DNA of 64,000 nt from Paraphysoderma sedebokerense (taxonomy: Eukaryota > Blastocladiomycota > Physodermatomycetes > Physodermatales > Physodermataceae). Both the position numbers and the translations under genes were made by a program. Shown in pieces: positions 32,867-45,000 of this stretch (its first letter is position 1; the number at the start of each line of letters is the position of its first letter). The notes beneath the pieces are model-generated. The model saw only the letters and a program-made list of their open reading frames with translations. It was not told where the DNA came from and ran no database searches. Location of the stretch: the NCBI GenBank assembly GCA_025602915.1, contig JAHLJZ010000010.1, positions 434,001 to 498,000 of the forward strand. Direction: 5' to 3'.

Positions 32867-35800
32867 ATGCCCTTGGAGAAGTCTTCTCCCTATGCCGTCC
32901 CGAACGTCTTCCCCGTCTCAATCCCCAAACCTCCTCAAACCAACTCTTCACTCGCTCATCTGACCTCATCAAACACTTCACAAACCGTAAATGCTACAAA
33001 AACTCCATCAGACAGTCTCCGTCCTCTTTCATATATTCCTTCCTGGTACCAGACATTGTCTTCGCAATGCAATAATCCTAGCCTTATTCGAAATCTAGAT
33101 GTGGCAGCTACATTGTCGGCTCGTAGTAATGCGACCAGTATATACGACCCGCTGAGCTCTACAGCCAAACCTTCCGTTCCGCCTAAGAATACAGACGGTG
33201 ACACCCCACCGCAAAGGTCAAAGCCTAAGAGTTGGTCAAATGAAGAAGATACTCTGCTCATCAAGTTAAGATCTATGGGATTGTCATGGACAGAAGTTGC
33301 AAAACATTTTCCTGGGAAATCCAGAAAAGCGTGCTCCTCCAGATTTGACAGAATATCGCTTGAAACCAATATGCTTGCAAAGTATGTTCAAAATATTATC
33401 CTAGATTGCTGCGGATAGTACAAATTTTAACTTATCTAATTTAGCGCCCAAATGAATCCGAATTGCAGCGCTTTCGATAGCAGTGCGACAAAACCCGTTT
33501 CTAAAATGGCATCGAGTCAAACGATACAATCAGCAAATACAGGCTTTAACAAAATCAAAATTTCGAAAACTCAAACCAGAAGCGTTATGTCGAAGTATGA
33601 ATCTCAAATCAGAACAGGTTCGCAACCAAAGCAGCCTCCCTCGACAAAACTGACCAACCCTACACTTCCGCAAATGCCATCACTCAATGCTGTAACTGGT
33701 ATGTATCAAATTTTTGGTACATAGTTATATCACTTCCTTCCCTTTCAGTTCCTTTCAGTTAACGAATAAATCGCAGGGAACCCGATAGCCCAACAGGAAA
33801 TGACTGCTCACGGCAATTCTGGTCATCAGCTATCAAATCCACACATTTCTTCATCGCAGAGTACCTCTTCCAGCGTTAAGCTGACATCACGTCCGCGTCC
33901 TAAGACTGTGGTCAATCCAAGTGTAAACACCAACTCCACGTCAAAAGCTGCGACTAAGAGAAACATCGACGGTGCTTCATCAATAAATCGTTCAAAGAAT
34001 CCCAATCTTCGTGAACTCGCGAATTCCACCGCTGGACGTCCGAAAACATCTACTTCTACCCGTATCCAAAACTCTATGACTTCAAATCCATGCCCACCTA
34101 ATCCCAGCGTTGCCGGATCTGCATCTCCAGTGACATTAATGCAATCAATGGCAATGCCGATGTTTTCATCGGAGTTCACTGATGCCATGTCAAAATTAAT
34201 GTCTGATCCTATCTATCGGATGGCTGTTATGTATGGTTACATGATGGGATCTGCTCCTCAACAACCCTCGACTCCTTCAATCAATCTCTTCAACCCGATG
34301 AACATGTTCCCTCAGATACCACTCATGTCAACAAATGACAAGCCTAGCATCCAACAAAAGGCAAGCGAGGATGACACCAATGATGAAATTTTGACGGCGA
34401 ATTCGTGTTTAGATGAAGAATGCATATCCACAAACCCCGGTTCATTGGACGACATTATGAATCAAAGCGAGGAATACATAGACGCGATGGAAAGTTATTC
34501 AGCATATACAGATTCACAGAAACTGTCCCATTCTACAGATTTATATTCCTCAGTATTGGGGCCAAATAAAGGCAAAGCGAAGGTATCGGCGAACTCCCAG
34601 TTTCAGTCTCCGTCAACAGGAAATACGCCAAAAGGGCAACTTAGCGATGAAGACGAGGAAGAAATGTGAGTAGAACCTGAAAATTGTGGTCTTGTAGTTA
34701 TTTCTGACTCTTATCACCTGTAGTCTTCCGGCTGGAGACAGCCCTAATTCCAATACCATAGAGGATCTACTTGCTATGAACCATCAAACGGCCAAAGTCA
34801 AGGTTAACGCTAATCAGTCGTCACATATAACTCGTTCGAAAACAATTGACTCCTCTACTGTCCTTCAATTGGATGATTCCTCTTCTTCCTTGTCGACACC
34901 CGTCAAAGAGGTACGAATATTCAGCCAAATGAAAATTCTATTTATATATGACTAACATTTCTGTGGTGTAGAATTTCGGTTGCATCGACTTAGATAACGA
35001 TTATTATGCGTCATTCGACGACATGACATTTTCAGGTAATCATTTCGCAGGTTGCAAGCCAAGATTAACTGTGCGATAACCGTTCGATGTTTGCTTGAAT
35101 TAGGAAACCTATCACCAAAATCAGAAGGAGAAGAAATTGAAACTTATCAAACCTTCATCAAAAATCTCGGACTCGAATTGGAGGAAGACGACGATTGCGG
35201 GGAATACACTGACGATGATGATGAGATGGATGAAAATAAGATTGATAATTCTATTATCGTTCCCAGTATGTTGCAATTAGGCATGCTTATACTTGATTCT
35301 AAGCCAAATACTTACATTGATTGCTGCAGGGGACGAATTGGAAGGCTTAGTTGAAGAAGAATGTGAAAATGGAGATGGTTTGCTTCCATCTTGGTACGTG
35401 GAATTTGAAGTCGGGTAATTTTGCAAGATCCCGCTAAACTTCGTTTGTCTAGTTCGTACCAATTTCCGTTTTCGTTGACGCAACTGGATGAGATACGATT
35501 TCAAATGGAACAGGTATTGGATGGTTTGACTGTGATATTGTGTACAATTGCGAGTGCTCATATGTCTTCATCTAGAATTTTCAAATCGTTGCACAAAATT
35601 ATTCTCTGTCGAAAGACGTATACGGCGGCGAATCACATTCCACTAGACATTGGCAATCTCAGTTGCAAGAAATAGTCGGACAAAAAGATGCTGCCTTACA
35701 GGAAGGATTCGTGGCATCGTTCTTCAATTTGCCAGGTCTGACAGTAGTCGATTGGATAACAGAATACGAAGTAGAAGGCAATACTCGGGTAGAATTCTTT

Positions 35801-37415
35801 GCAAACCGTTTTAACGACCACATGAAAGGTAGTGGTTCAAAAGAGAGAGTCAAAGTCGACAAAAAGCGGAAGGCGAAAGATTTCCTTAAGCTCACTATTA
35901 GATCACAAGACATATTACGGGGCTTGGGTTCAATCTTAGACAGCGAACTCTTACCACAAATTGTGAAAGGTTCATTTCATCATTTGAAGGTTTTCGAAAA
36001 GAAAATGTTTACTGACTTTTGAAACAGAAAAACGAAATGAACGATTCTTCTTCACGGATGATTTGGACAATCTGTTGAACATCGGATTGAGATATCTTGG
36101 ATCCTCTTATGATACCATTCACTCTATCTGTGTACCTGCGGTATCAGCTACACAATTAAGTCGGCGATTTGGCAGTCTTTCACTGCGTAAAGCATCTGCA
36201 AATGTTATTAAGGTATATTTTTAAAGCGCTATAGCGACTTATTTTCCATTCATAAAATTCTAACAGTAAATGTGATAGGATTTTTCATTGTTACAAGTCA
36301 AGCCGCTTACTGTTTTTGAATCGCATACGCTGGCTGAGGTAAATTCTTCACTCTAAATTTAAGCCACCGATAATAAACTAATTGCGTCTCTGTCGTTCTT
36401 AGGCTGTTCAGTTGTTCGGAAGGAACTTCGATTACATTGCTCGTTGTATTCTTGTTGAGCGAACGTCAAAATTCCTAGAACTTGCATATAATCAAATGGA
36501 ACGTTTCGGCTTTTCGGTGCACGGTGCACCTCCACCCACTGCTCAATCTGTCAGTTTACCCATCCTTAACACCAATGCAACTAACATTGTCGATATGTTA
36601 CCGCCTCCCCACCAAGTGGAAGAACTCTTATCATTAGATTTAAACTCCGCTGATATTTCTCTCTTGGACTCCTTTCCACTTGTTGATCCAAGCGAAGCAA
36701 TATCTGATGCACCGGTGAAAGCACATGATGGAATAATAGTCGATGTTGGTGCTGGATGGAATATCCCGGATTTGGAAGCCTTGATGAATATGGACGTGTT
36801 CGATAACACTTTACTCGATACGTCCTTACAAGTTCCTTTAACTGTGCCTCCATCGATTGATGATATCGATTGGACCGCATTCCTTAAAGATGCTGAACTA
36901 GCTGCATCAGAGCTACCACAGCCTTCACAGCCTGTCTCAAAATCGCAAGCTCCGACGCCTCTAATTTTGAGTCCCAGAAAGCAGAATGTGATCACCCGAG
37001 TTCCAGAGATATCATTTGGTGGCGACAAACTGTCACGGAATAACAACCTCAAGCCTAAATCATCGTCAAAACCGAATAATAAAGAGAATGTGGGAAAGGT
37101 TGGTGAAATTATTACCTACTTGAAAACATTGAATGCGTTGTCAGACTCGCTAATCCCTAATTTCTGCAGACTTCATCCTTTTCGCATCGGAGGTCAAGTA
37201 TCACGAAACGAAAACGGGATTCCATACCTTCTTCCAATGGTACCAAGGTAATTCAGCGTCTCTATTTTCCTATAATGAATGAACACCAAACTCATCCAGA
37301 CTTGTTAGAAGCGACGCTTATTTCGACCGCCTACGTTGCATCGTACTTCATCATCAGTTTTGTAAAATCGCCATATCGTGTGTACATATACTACGGCTAT
37401 TTATGTTGGAGATGA
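32867..37415 (+). CDS. GON4-like nuclear protein with SANT/Myb-type domains
   Basis: A long multi-exon gene. Residues near the N-terminus carry a SANT/Myb domain (SWSNEEDTLLIKLRSMGLSW...FPGKSRKACSSRF), followed by about 500 disordered Ser/Thr/Pro-rich residues. Acidic stretches come next (LELEEDDDCGEYTDDDDEMDEN). A segment beginning FSLTQLDEIRFQMEQ resembles the GON4L/YARP region that precedes its helical block. Two more SANT-like repeats follow (FFFTDDLDNLLNIGLRYLG...; LAEAVQLFGRNFDYIARCIL), then a tail with a TKRKRD nuclear signal. GON4L-type proteins act in transcriptional repression. The start is the ATG at 32867. The last exon, 37170-37415, fits in frame. Several introns were bounded only roughly, so a split into two genes is not excluded. 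Confidence 0.55.
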
Positions 37416-37658
37416 CAATGTAATAAACTATTGCAGTGTATGATTTCCTTATTCTAATGACGAATGGTGGAAGATAGAATAAACCATGATAATGCGAGAG
37501 GTATCATCGAGGCTGGTTCTCTCGGAAAAAATAGTTCGCACTCGGATTCATATTATTCATTTGAATTATATCTACACAGATTTATATACAGGGAGTGCCA
37601 CCTTCGACGAAAGCAACAAGAGCATACGAATAAATTGAATTGAGCTGTTAGAACAGAA

Positions 37659-38458
37659 TCATATCGTGAATTTCATACACCTCATTTCTTCGTGTGCTGA
37701 TTTACATTTTAAACTGCAATACTTCATTCCGCATTTTACACAATTGTATTGGCTAAAGAATCCACAAACGGAACAAAACTTTCTAGGTGGGAATTGAGAT
37801 GGGCCAACAGAACAAGTCAAGTAGGACGGCTCGTCGGGCGGGAGGAAGGCAATTTGCTGATTAAGGTGAAGAAGTGTCAAAAACTCATTATCTAGGTGTA
37901 CAGTGAAGGCGAAGGGATAAGAGACTGAATTGAGTCATACCGATTCTTCGATGAGTGCGGCTAATGATTTTCGGAGAAGCAATATTCGACGGACTTCTCT
38001 GTTATTTTTCTTTTTTCTCTTATTGGTTGCTGAGTAACATCAAACGCAACATTAGGAAGTCACAAAGTAAAGCAAAAGTGTAAATATCACTGTTATAACA
38101 TTTTGATTCTAAAGACAATAATCGAAACATGGGAGTCGAAAATGATTAAAACTAGGATGGACTTACCAGGCCCAAAATCCTCTGACTTCTTTCCCAATAT
38201 CCCATCCAGTTCTTCATTGAGTGTAAAATTATCTCTTTCTAGTTCCTCAAGATGCCGCTGGTTAGCTTTTTTCCGGGTGGATTCGTCGAGTATGTGGGTG
38301 GGTCCTAATTTGAGATGACAATAAACATTGGAGAGATCAGTTCAAATGAGGGATTGAATGTAGGACCCTATAGAAAGCAACATGCAAGTGTTGTCATTTA
38401 ATTATATGGGGACAGAATTACCTTTGGATGCATTCCTAGTTGGATTCTTTGATTTCAT
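37659..38458 (-). CDS. ZNHIT1: ZNHIT1/VPS71, SWR1-complex zinc-finger HIT protein
   Basis: Exon 1 begins at 38458 (MKSKNPTRNASK). A second exon near 38310-38165 encodes DESTRKKANQRHLEELERDNF, the conserved ZNHIT1 N-terminal helix. Exon 3 near 37990 encodes VRRILLLRKSLAALIEES. The last exon ends at a TGA at 37659-37661 and holds the HIT finger: KFCSVCGFFSQYNCVKCGMKYCSLKCKSAHEEMRC, written here only to name its Cys pairs (CxxC, CxxC, CxxxC, HxxxxC). The family is a subunit of the SWR1/SRCAP remodeller that deposits H2A.Z. The closing WT/FT-type terminus is also as expected. Exact internal splice sites are approximate. Confidence 0.88.
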
Positions 38459-39178
38459 GTTGTACTATCTAAATGAGGGCCGTTAGTGCCAGGGTGCTGT
38501 TACCATTCTGTTGCGGAGGTTTGTGTATTTAGAGCGATGCTTTAACCGCGTAACTATGACTGAACGAAAGGTATGAGCTAGTTAAATCTTTACTATTGAT
38601 TGACAGTATACTTCAAGCATTCTGCGGCTTGAAAACACTCTATATTTATTTTCACAGCAAATTTTAGCATCCACCCCTTCGAAGCTGACCAGCCTCAAAC
38701 CCATTGACAGTGGATTATCAACCGCGTTTTTATCAGAAAGCGACTGTAGAGTTTGAGAACTGGAGGTCAAAAGTATTAATAACAAGATATACAGAATTAT
38801 GCGCTCTAACGGTGGCGTTCGATATCAATCTCTATGATTTTGTCAGACTTATCTCGAAGAATCAGGCGACAGATTGCATTCAGCTTCTCCGCCTTGGAAT
38901 GTGACACAGGACTGCGCATCAACTTTCTCAACAACACTGAATGTATCATTCACTACACAAGATGATTGTATCTCTCATCGTCATCACAACAACAACTTCT
39001 TTTATTACTTCGTATTCAGTAACGTATTATCAATGATCGACAGAGGAAAGACGCGTTTCATCTTTCGTGTGGCTCAACATTTGAATTTTTTTTGAATTTT
39101 TGTTTTGATCCGTCGTCAAGGGAATGTTACATTTTCATCTCTCTCATTCCTTACTATCTTCGACAACAGATACAAATA
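38459..39178. other. Divergent spacer between ZNHIT1 and GMP synthetase
   Basis: A 720-bp AT-rich stretch. A 66-codon open frame at 38704-38904 (+) lacks an ATG at its start and has no recognisable domain. I do not call a gene. Confidence 0.4.
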
Positions 39179-41671
39179 ATGAAAGAAGTTCACAATTTAT
39201 ACGATACTATCCTCATTCTCGACTTTGGGTCCCAGTATTCCCATCTTATTACTCGTCGTATTCGAGAACTCGGCGTCTACTGCGAACTCTTGCCGTGCAC
39301 ACAAAAACTTAGTGAATTGCACTTCAAACCAAAAGGTTGTTAGGATTTGTTTCGTGAGAGCACTGGACTGAACCCTGATAAAATTTGCGCAATTAGGTGT
39401 CATTCTGTCCGGAAGTCCGTATTCCGTTTACGATAAAGATGCTCCACATGTGGACCCGGCCGTATGGAAATTAGGAGTACCAATTCTAGGAATTTGCTAT
39501 GGTTTACAGGTTGATATTTTATCTTATATAGAATATCTATAGTCTCTTCGATCTTATTGATCTAATTTGTTGGCGAACGGTTAGGAAATCACGTACTTCC
39601 ACAAAGGTGAAGTCGCTCCATGCGAACATAGAGAGTACGGCGACGCCACCATTCAAATCCACAAGTTGGAAAAACCCAAATCCAGCCATATGAACAAGCT
39701 GTTCGAAGGAGTTGGTGCAGATATGAAAGTCTGGATGAGTCATGGTGATCAGTTGAGTAGACCGCCTACAGGATTCAAAGTCATCGCCAGTACTTCGACT
39801 TCACCGTACACCGCTATCGTCCATGAAACTAACCTCATTTTCGGTATTTATTTTAAAATGCGCTGCAGTGAAACAAGTATTTATATTCTGACTGCAATTA
39901 ATTTTCGACACAGGTATCCAATTTCATCCCGAGGTCACTCACACACCAAAGGGTTCAATCTTGTTAAAAAACTTTGCTGTCGGAGTTTGCGAAGCTAAAA
40001 CAAATTGGACGATGGCTTCATTTGTTGAAAAAGAAATTGAAAGAATTCGAAGTATCGTTGGTGAGAAAGGCCAAGTTGTGGGCGCTGTCAGCGGTGGGGT
40101 TGACAGTACTGTCGCCGCAAAATTGATGCACGACGCTATTGGTGACCGGTAAGTTGTCTGTCTTGTGCCCATATGCCCATACTGTGCTAAATATAGATAT
40201 GTCTGTAGTTTCCACGCAATTCTGGTAGATAACGGCGTCATGCGACTCGATGAATGCAAAACTGTATATAAAACGCTCAGAGAACAGTTAGGAATTAACC
40301 TTACTCTTGTTGATGCCTCGGAAAAATTCCTGTCGAGGTTGAAGGGAGTCAGCGATCCTGAAAAGAAACGCAAAATTATCGGCAATACCTTTATTGAAGT
40401 ATTCGAAGATGAAGCTGAAAGAATCGACAGGGAAAACGTTGAAAAGGGGCTAGATAAAATCGAATGGCTGCTACAGGGAACACTGTACCCTGATGTCATT
40501 GAAAGCATATCTTTCAAAGGGCCCAGTGCTACTATCAAGACTCACCACGTATGTACTTGTAATCAGGAGCAGTATCTCGTGCGGAGACTAACCATATTAT
40601 TTTAGAATGTCGGTGGTCTTTTGGATACCATGAGATTGAAACTAATCGAACCACTCCGTGAATTATTTAAAGGTTTGTGTTCTATCCGGTGTCTCACTTT
40701 ATCATTTTCGCTATATCAAATTTTGTGATGATTACCTTTTATATCTTTATGACTTTCGTTCTACTGAAAACCATATGTGGAATATCTATTCTGATCTATT
40801 TGATACCTCTCCGTTACATTGAGCTATTTGAAATGTATATCTATGTCACAGATACTAACCTTAATTCCTCATTATCTGTTGTTTGTTTGAACAGATGAAG
40901 TGCGAGCACTCGGAAAAATTCTCAAAATCCACGAGGACCTTGTATGGCGTCATCCTTTCCCGGGTCCCGGTTTAGCTATCAGGATATTAGGAGAAGGTAC
41001 TGTCTTTTTTCTTCTTTCTTTGCTATTCCGCCATCATTATGGCACCTCCGAGTTGAACCACAGTTGATCACGATGACGATAAACTTTATTTTTCTCTAAT
41101 GACTTTCGTTCTTCTGACAAATCCATGGAGAACCATTGTTTCTGAGTGATTGTATCGTGGGTTCTAGCTTGCCCTGACAGTGTTCTACGCAAGAAAATTG
41201 AAATACCCGGTATAACTAACCCTTCAATTTTTGAATCTTTTTATAAATCCATCCGGCGAACGTAGTCACCCGCGACAAAGTAAAAATAGTGCAACAAGCA
41301 GACAACATTTACATTCAAGAAATCAAAAAAGCCGGACTTTACCGCAACATCTCACAAGCTTATGCCGCATTATTACCATTTAAATCTGTCGGTGTCATGG
41401 GCGACAAACGAACATATGAACAAACTATCGCGTTGAGAGCAGTCGAAACAACTGATTTTATGACGGCAGATTGGTTCCCGTTTCCTTATGATGTGTTGAA
41501 AAGGATCAGTAGTAGAATTATTAATGAAGTTCGGGGCGTGAATAGAGTGATGTATGATGTGTCGTGTACGTGATTGGATTTCTTTATTTCTTGTCGTAAA
41601 GTATCATCTGGATTAACAAATGTCTTTGAACTCTATCAGCCAAACCGCCCGCAACGATTGAACTCGAGTAG
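39179..41671 (+). CDS. GUA1: GMP synthetase (glutamine-hydrolysing)
   Basis: Nine exons join exactly to 534 residues: 39179-39335, 39397-39509, 39585-39843, 39914-40148, 40209-40548, 40606-40672, 40895-40996, 41266-41565 and about 41640-41671. The enzyme amidates XMP to GMP using glutamine and ATP. The class-I amidotransferase domain shows [17 protein letters not shown], the nucleophile motif GICYGLQ and the His/Glu motif FHPEVTHT. The ATP-pyrophosphatase domain has the PP-loop AVSGGVDST. The C-terminal dimerisation domain has [21 protein letters not shown] and the ending TIELE. Introns 6 and 7 (40673-40894 and 40997-41265) are three to four times longer than the others, and each carries a box C/D snoRNA. 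Confidence 0.96.
40712..40808 (+). ncRNA. Box C/D snoRNA, snR54/U59 family, in GUA1 intron 6
   Basis: Box C GTGATGA is at 40725-40731, box D' CTGA at 40764-40767 and box D CTGA at 40791-40794. A perfect 8-bp terminal stem, TATCAAAT at 40714-40721 with ATTTGATA at 40798-40805, closes the RNA with 3-nt gaps on both sides. Directly before box D' lies GACTTTCGTTCTA. It is complementary to the highly conserved 18S rRNA stretch AGAACGAAAGTC. The base paired five positions upstream of D' is the A methylated by yeast snR54 (A974) and human U59. Box C' is weak. The RNA sits about 100 nt from the 3' splice site, as expected for an intronic snoRNA. Confidence 0.88.
41064..41150 (+). ncRNA. Second box C/D snoRNA with the same guide, in GUA1 intron 7
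   Basis: A slightly off-consensus box C, ACGATGA, is at 41070-41076. Box D' CTGA is at 41114-41117 and box D CTGA at 41142-41145. The element before D' is GACTTTCGTTCTT at 41101-41113, the same guide as in intron 6 with one extra matching base at its 3' end. A short terminal stem (ATCAC with GTGAT) overlaps box C. Outside the guide and boxes the two RNAs differ, so they are diverged copies. The weaker box C and stem make it unclear whether this copy is still functional. Confidence 0.75.
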
Positions 41672-42061
41672 AGACTTACATAAAAACGTTAAAATTCATT
41701 GTAATCTTGATTCTTTGTCATTGAATTGGACTTGTTGTCATTGTATCTATTAAACCGATTTGAATTCTAATATATTGATCCGGTACCTCCGTTGTCTTAA
41801 TTCCGTTAGATACCGCTTGGTTTGTGATTTGTGGGCTTTCATATGTATGAGAAACACAAAAGTATGGTATATTTGATCTACTCAACCCTTTTTGAAGATT
41901 CGACAACAAAAATAAGAACTATATCATTCTTATTACATTATTACGTCAACATCTCTACAGGCAAGGAGAAACACAAAGAACTTATATTACAGAGCACAAG
42001 TGTTGAAATAAATATCTGGGTTCTTTTAATGTTCGATTTTATGTCATCCAGCCATAGTAAA

Positions 42062-45000
42062 CTATTCCAATGACACGCTAGAATTTCTTTTGATAATTTT
42101 TAACAATTCTTGTTCCAACATGGCTGCTTCTTTTTTCGCGAATTCGACTTGTTGCTCCAGGGTTCGCAAATCTGCAGGCGTACTTGCGAATTGGGCTGTA
42201 CCATTAGCGTCTAAATTTCCAATAGTCCCTAAGATACCGGAACCATTCAGAGTTAAGGTGACGGATGACTGAGGGTTTGAAGAGGACGACGATGAGGGGA
42301 AACTAAAGAAATTAGAGAGGCTACCCAATCCGAGCTGGGACAGGTTAGATAGATCAAGGGGATGTGATGGGAATTGAGTATTAGTCGAGTTTTGTGAGGC
42401 ATTGACTTGCGGGTGAGACGTGGCTTTGGCTGATTTGGTATTAGATTGATTAGCGTTGGCAGTAACAGAGGCTGCCACATCAGCTTTCGAAGTGTTGGTT
42501 GATTCGTCTTTGTCTTGGGAAGATTGCTGTTGTTGCTTCTTCTTCTTCTTCTTTTTATTCGCTGGAGCTACGGAGGGACTGCTCGCCAGCTCAGGAGCAG
42601 CTTTATTTGAAATCGCTGGAAGGGAGTCGGAGTTAGAGGATAGAGTTGGTTCAAGTGGTGCGGTTGCTCCATTTTGCTGGTTCCCTGATTCGACCGTTGA
42701 TTTGGCTGATGGGGTGTTTGCGACTTTTGATTCTACTTTTTGATTGCCATTTCCTTGTTTGTTGTCGGTTTGTGATTCTTTACGTTTATTCTGTTGCACA
42801 TTATCGGATTGCTTTATTTTAACGGTCTTGCCTCCTTTCTTGGAGGGGGGCGATTTTTGGGTATCAATGGTGAATAATTGTGTTGCTGGAGGGGGGATGC
42901 GCGAAGCTTGGTCACCCTTCCGAGCTTCTTGATTTGAAATTGGTGGCTTCGTTGACTGATTGACTTTTTTCTGAGACGGTTGAGCTGTTACATTACGGGA
43001 GTCATTCGCTGGCCTTTGTGGTGGTACGGTAAGCGCAGGCGAATCCATATTTTGATTAGGTGAAGAATTGGAAGGATTGGAGGGTGATGTTACTGGATCA
43101 ACCGTGATATAAAACGAAACCAAAAGTAAAAAAAAGAAGTTGGTCGAAATTCCAGACAATACAAGACACCAAAGAAGAAACACATTCGAAAAAACAAAAA
43201 AGAATAGGTTTCATCATGCCGACAAAAAAGACAACGCAATATCTACGTACCTTGTCCTTCAGGAGAAGAACCTTGAAATGTTTGGAAAACCTTCAAACGA
43301 CGATTGGATTGAGAAGGTGGCGGAGTTGCATCATGATTCTCGGGGCCTAAACGAACTGACATGATAGCAGGATCGGAAAACGGAAATGCGGGTTCGTTCA
43401 CTAAAAATAAACATTAGATTAAAAATTCTAGGGGCCGACGTCAATAGAATCAGTGGAAACCTTGTGAGACGACAGGTGTATTAGACTGCTTGGCGGCTTT
43501 CAAAAACTGTCCGAGAAAATCATCCGCTTCTGAAAGGGATGATTTCTGCAGAGAGGAAGGATGCGGTGTAGGTTCGTCAGTGTTCGCAAAAGCGAACTTT
43601 GATGAAACTTTTGACTTTTGATTTGACTTTAAATCAGCCGCCACAGAGTTGAGTTGAGGGGGAAGGGCACGGGAATTGTCAATGCCGGGTATGTTTACTT
43701 GATCAAGGTTTAATCCAGGAGGAGGAGCCATCCCAGGCGAAGCAGCCTGTCGGTTGAAGGCCTGTTTTGGACCGAAAGGTAGCATGGCGTTTGGTGCCAC
43801 TTCAGTACGCCCCGGAAATATCGGATCTTGAAGCAAGGGACTACCTGTCGGCGGTGGGGTGAAGGATCGTTCCCGAGCAAAATTGAAACGGGACTGACCG
43901 GTGCGTCGAGACGGCGCGGGGTTTGGTGATGTGGTCGAAAACGGGGGAAGACGACTGTCAACATCACCAAAAGGATCGAAAACTGTAGGGGGAGGAATTG
44001 GAGTCGGAGCGGATGGTGCTGAAGATTGAGACAGCAGTCTATTCAGCAGACCAAATCCGGGATCATGTCCTGCAGTGTTGGAATGAAGAGCAAGAGGGTT
44101 GGGAGAATTGTGATTCTGCAAGACTGGAGGACGCAGCGTATTTCCAATACCAGGAGGGGGAATGTGTTCGAAATTTTGTTGAACGCCATTAGCGGATAAG
44201 GCAATACCGTCATTGGCCGGGCCAAATGGATTAAATGAACCGGAATAAGTCTGAGGGGTACCACCAACCAAATGAGAAAGCCTGGAAAAGTGCCCCGGAG
44301 ACAACAGTGTATCGTCCTTCGACTTGTCAGGGACTTGATCCAACACTTTCAACGTAGGAACTTCAGCAGGTATCGAATTTATAATACTAGTAAGGTCAAA
44401 CGACGGCATGTCTGTTGTTTCGGCCGACGGCGCCGACATCGATGGGGCTTCTGTTGAAGGGATTTGGAGGCGGCTTTCCGATTTAGGCGATTCTGCCGGT
44501 GATTTTGAGTGAGAGGACGATGAAACGGGACGACTGTCCTCTGCCTCCGTCCGCGATGAATGCGAATCTTCAAACTGTTCACCATTCGTGAGGTGTGTTT
44601 CAGATTCGGATTCGGAAACAAAAGAGGACGTGCGGGAAGGAGGTTGAGCAATCGGTCGCCCTACAATAGTAGGTTTTTTGGTAGCCCTACACGAAAAGTG
44701 TGAATTAATGATGAACGTTGGCGTAGCAGAGACGTCAACTAAATTGGACGTACCATGAAGCAGTCGGTGGTAATAAACTATTGGCGTCATCCTTGGCTTC
44801 TTCTACCCTTTCTTTTTCTTTCTCCTCCTTCGTAGAAAACGATCCTTTCTTGGCAGTCCCGAAAAATTTAGGTGGGTAGTTGGAATTCAATTTCCTATCA
44901 CTACACATTAGCGTCAGTCTGAAGGATATCACCGGGAACCAGACCATTGATGAATACACACCCCGAAGTCAAATGCCCCAATTCATCCTTCAACAGACTA

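Noticed and set aside
38704-38904. 66-codon plus-strand frame between ZNHIT1 and GUA1
   Set aside because: Begins with a non-ATG codon and shows no domain or splice signals.
42456-42932. Two long plus-strand open frames opposite the NOT4 tail
   Set aside because: They mirror the low-complexity Ser/Pro/Lys-rich NOT4 tail and have no domain or splice logic of their own.
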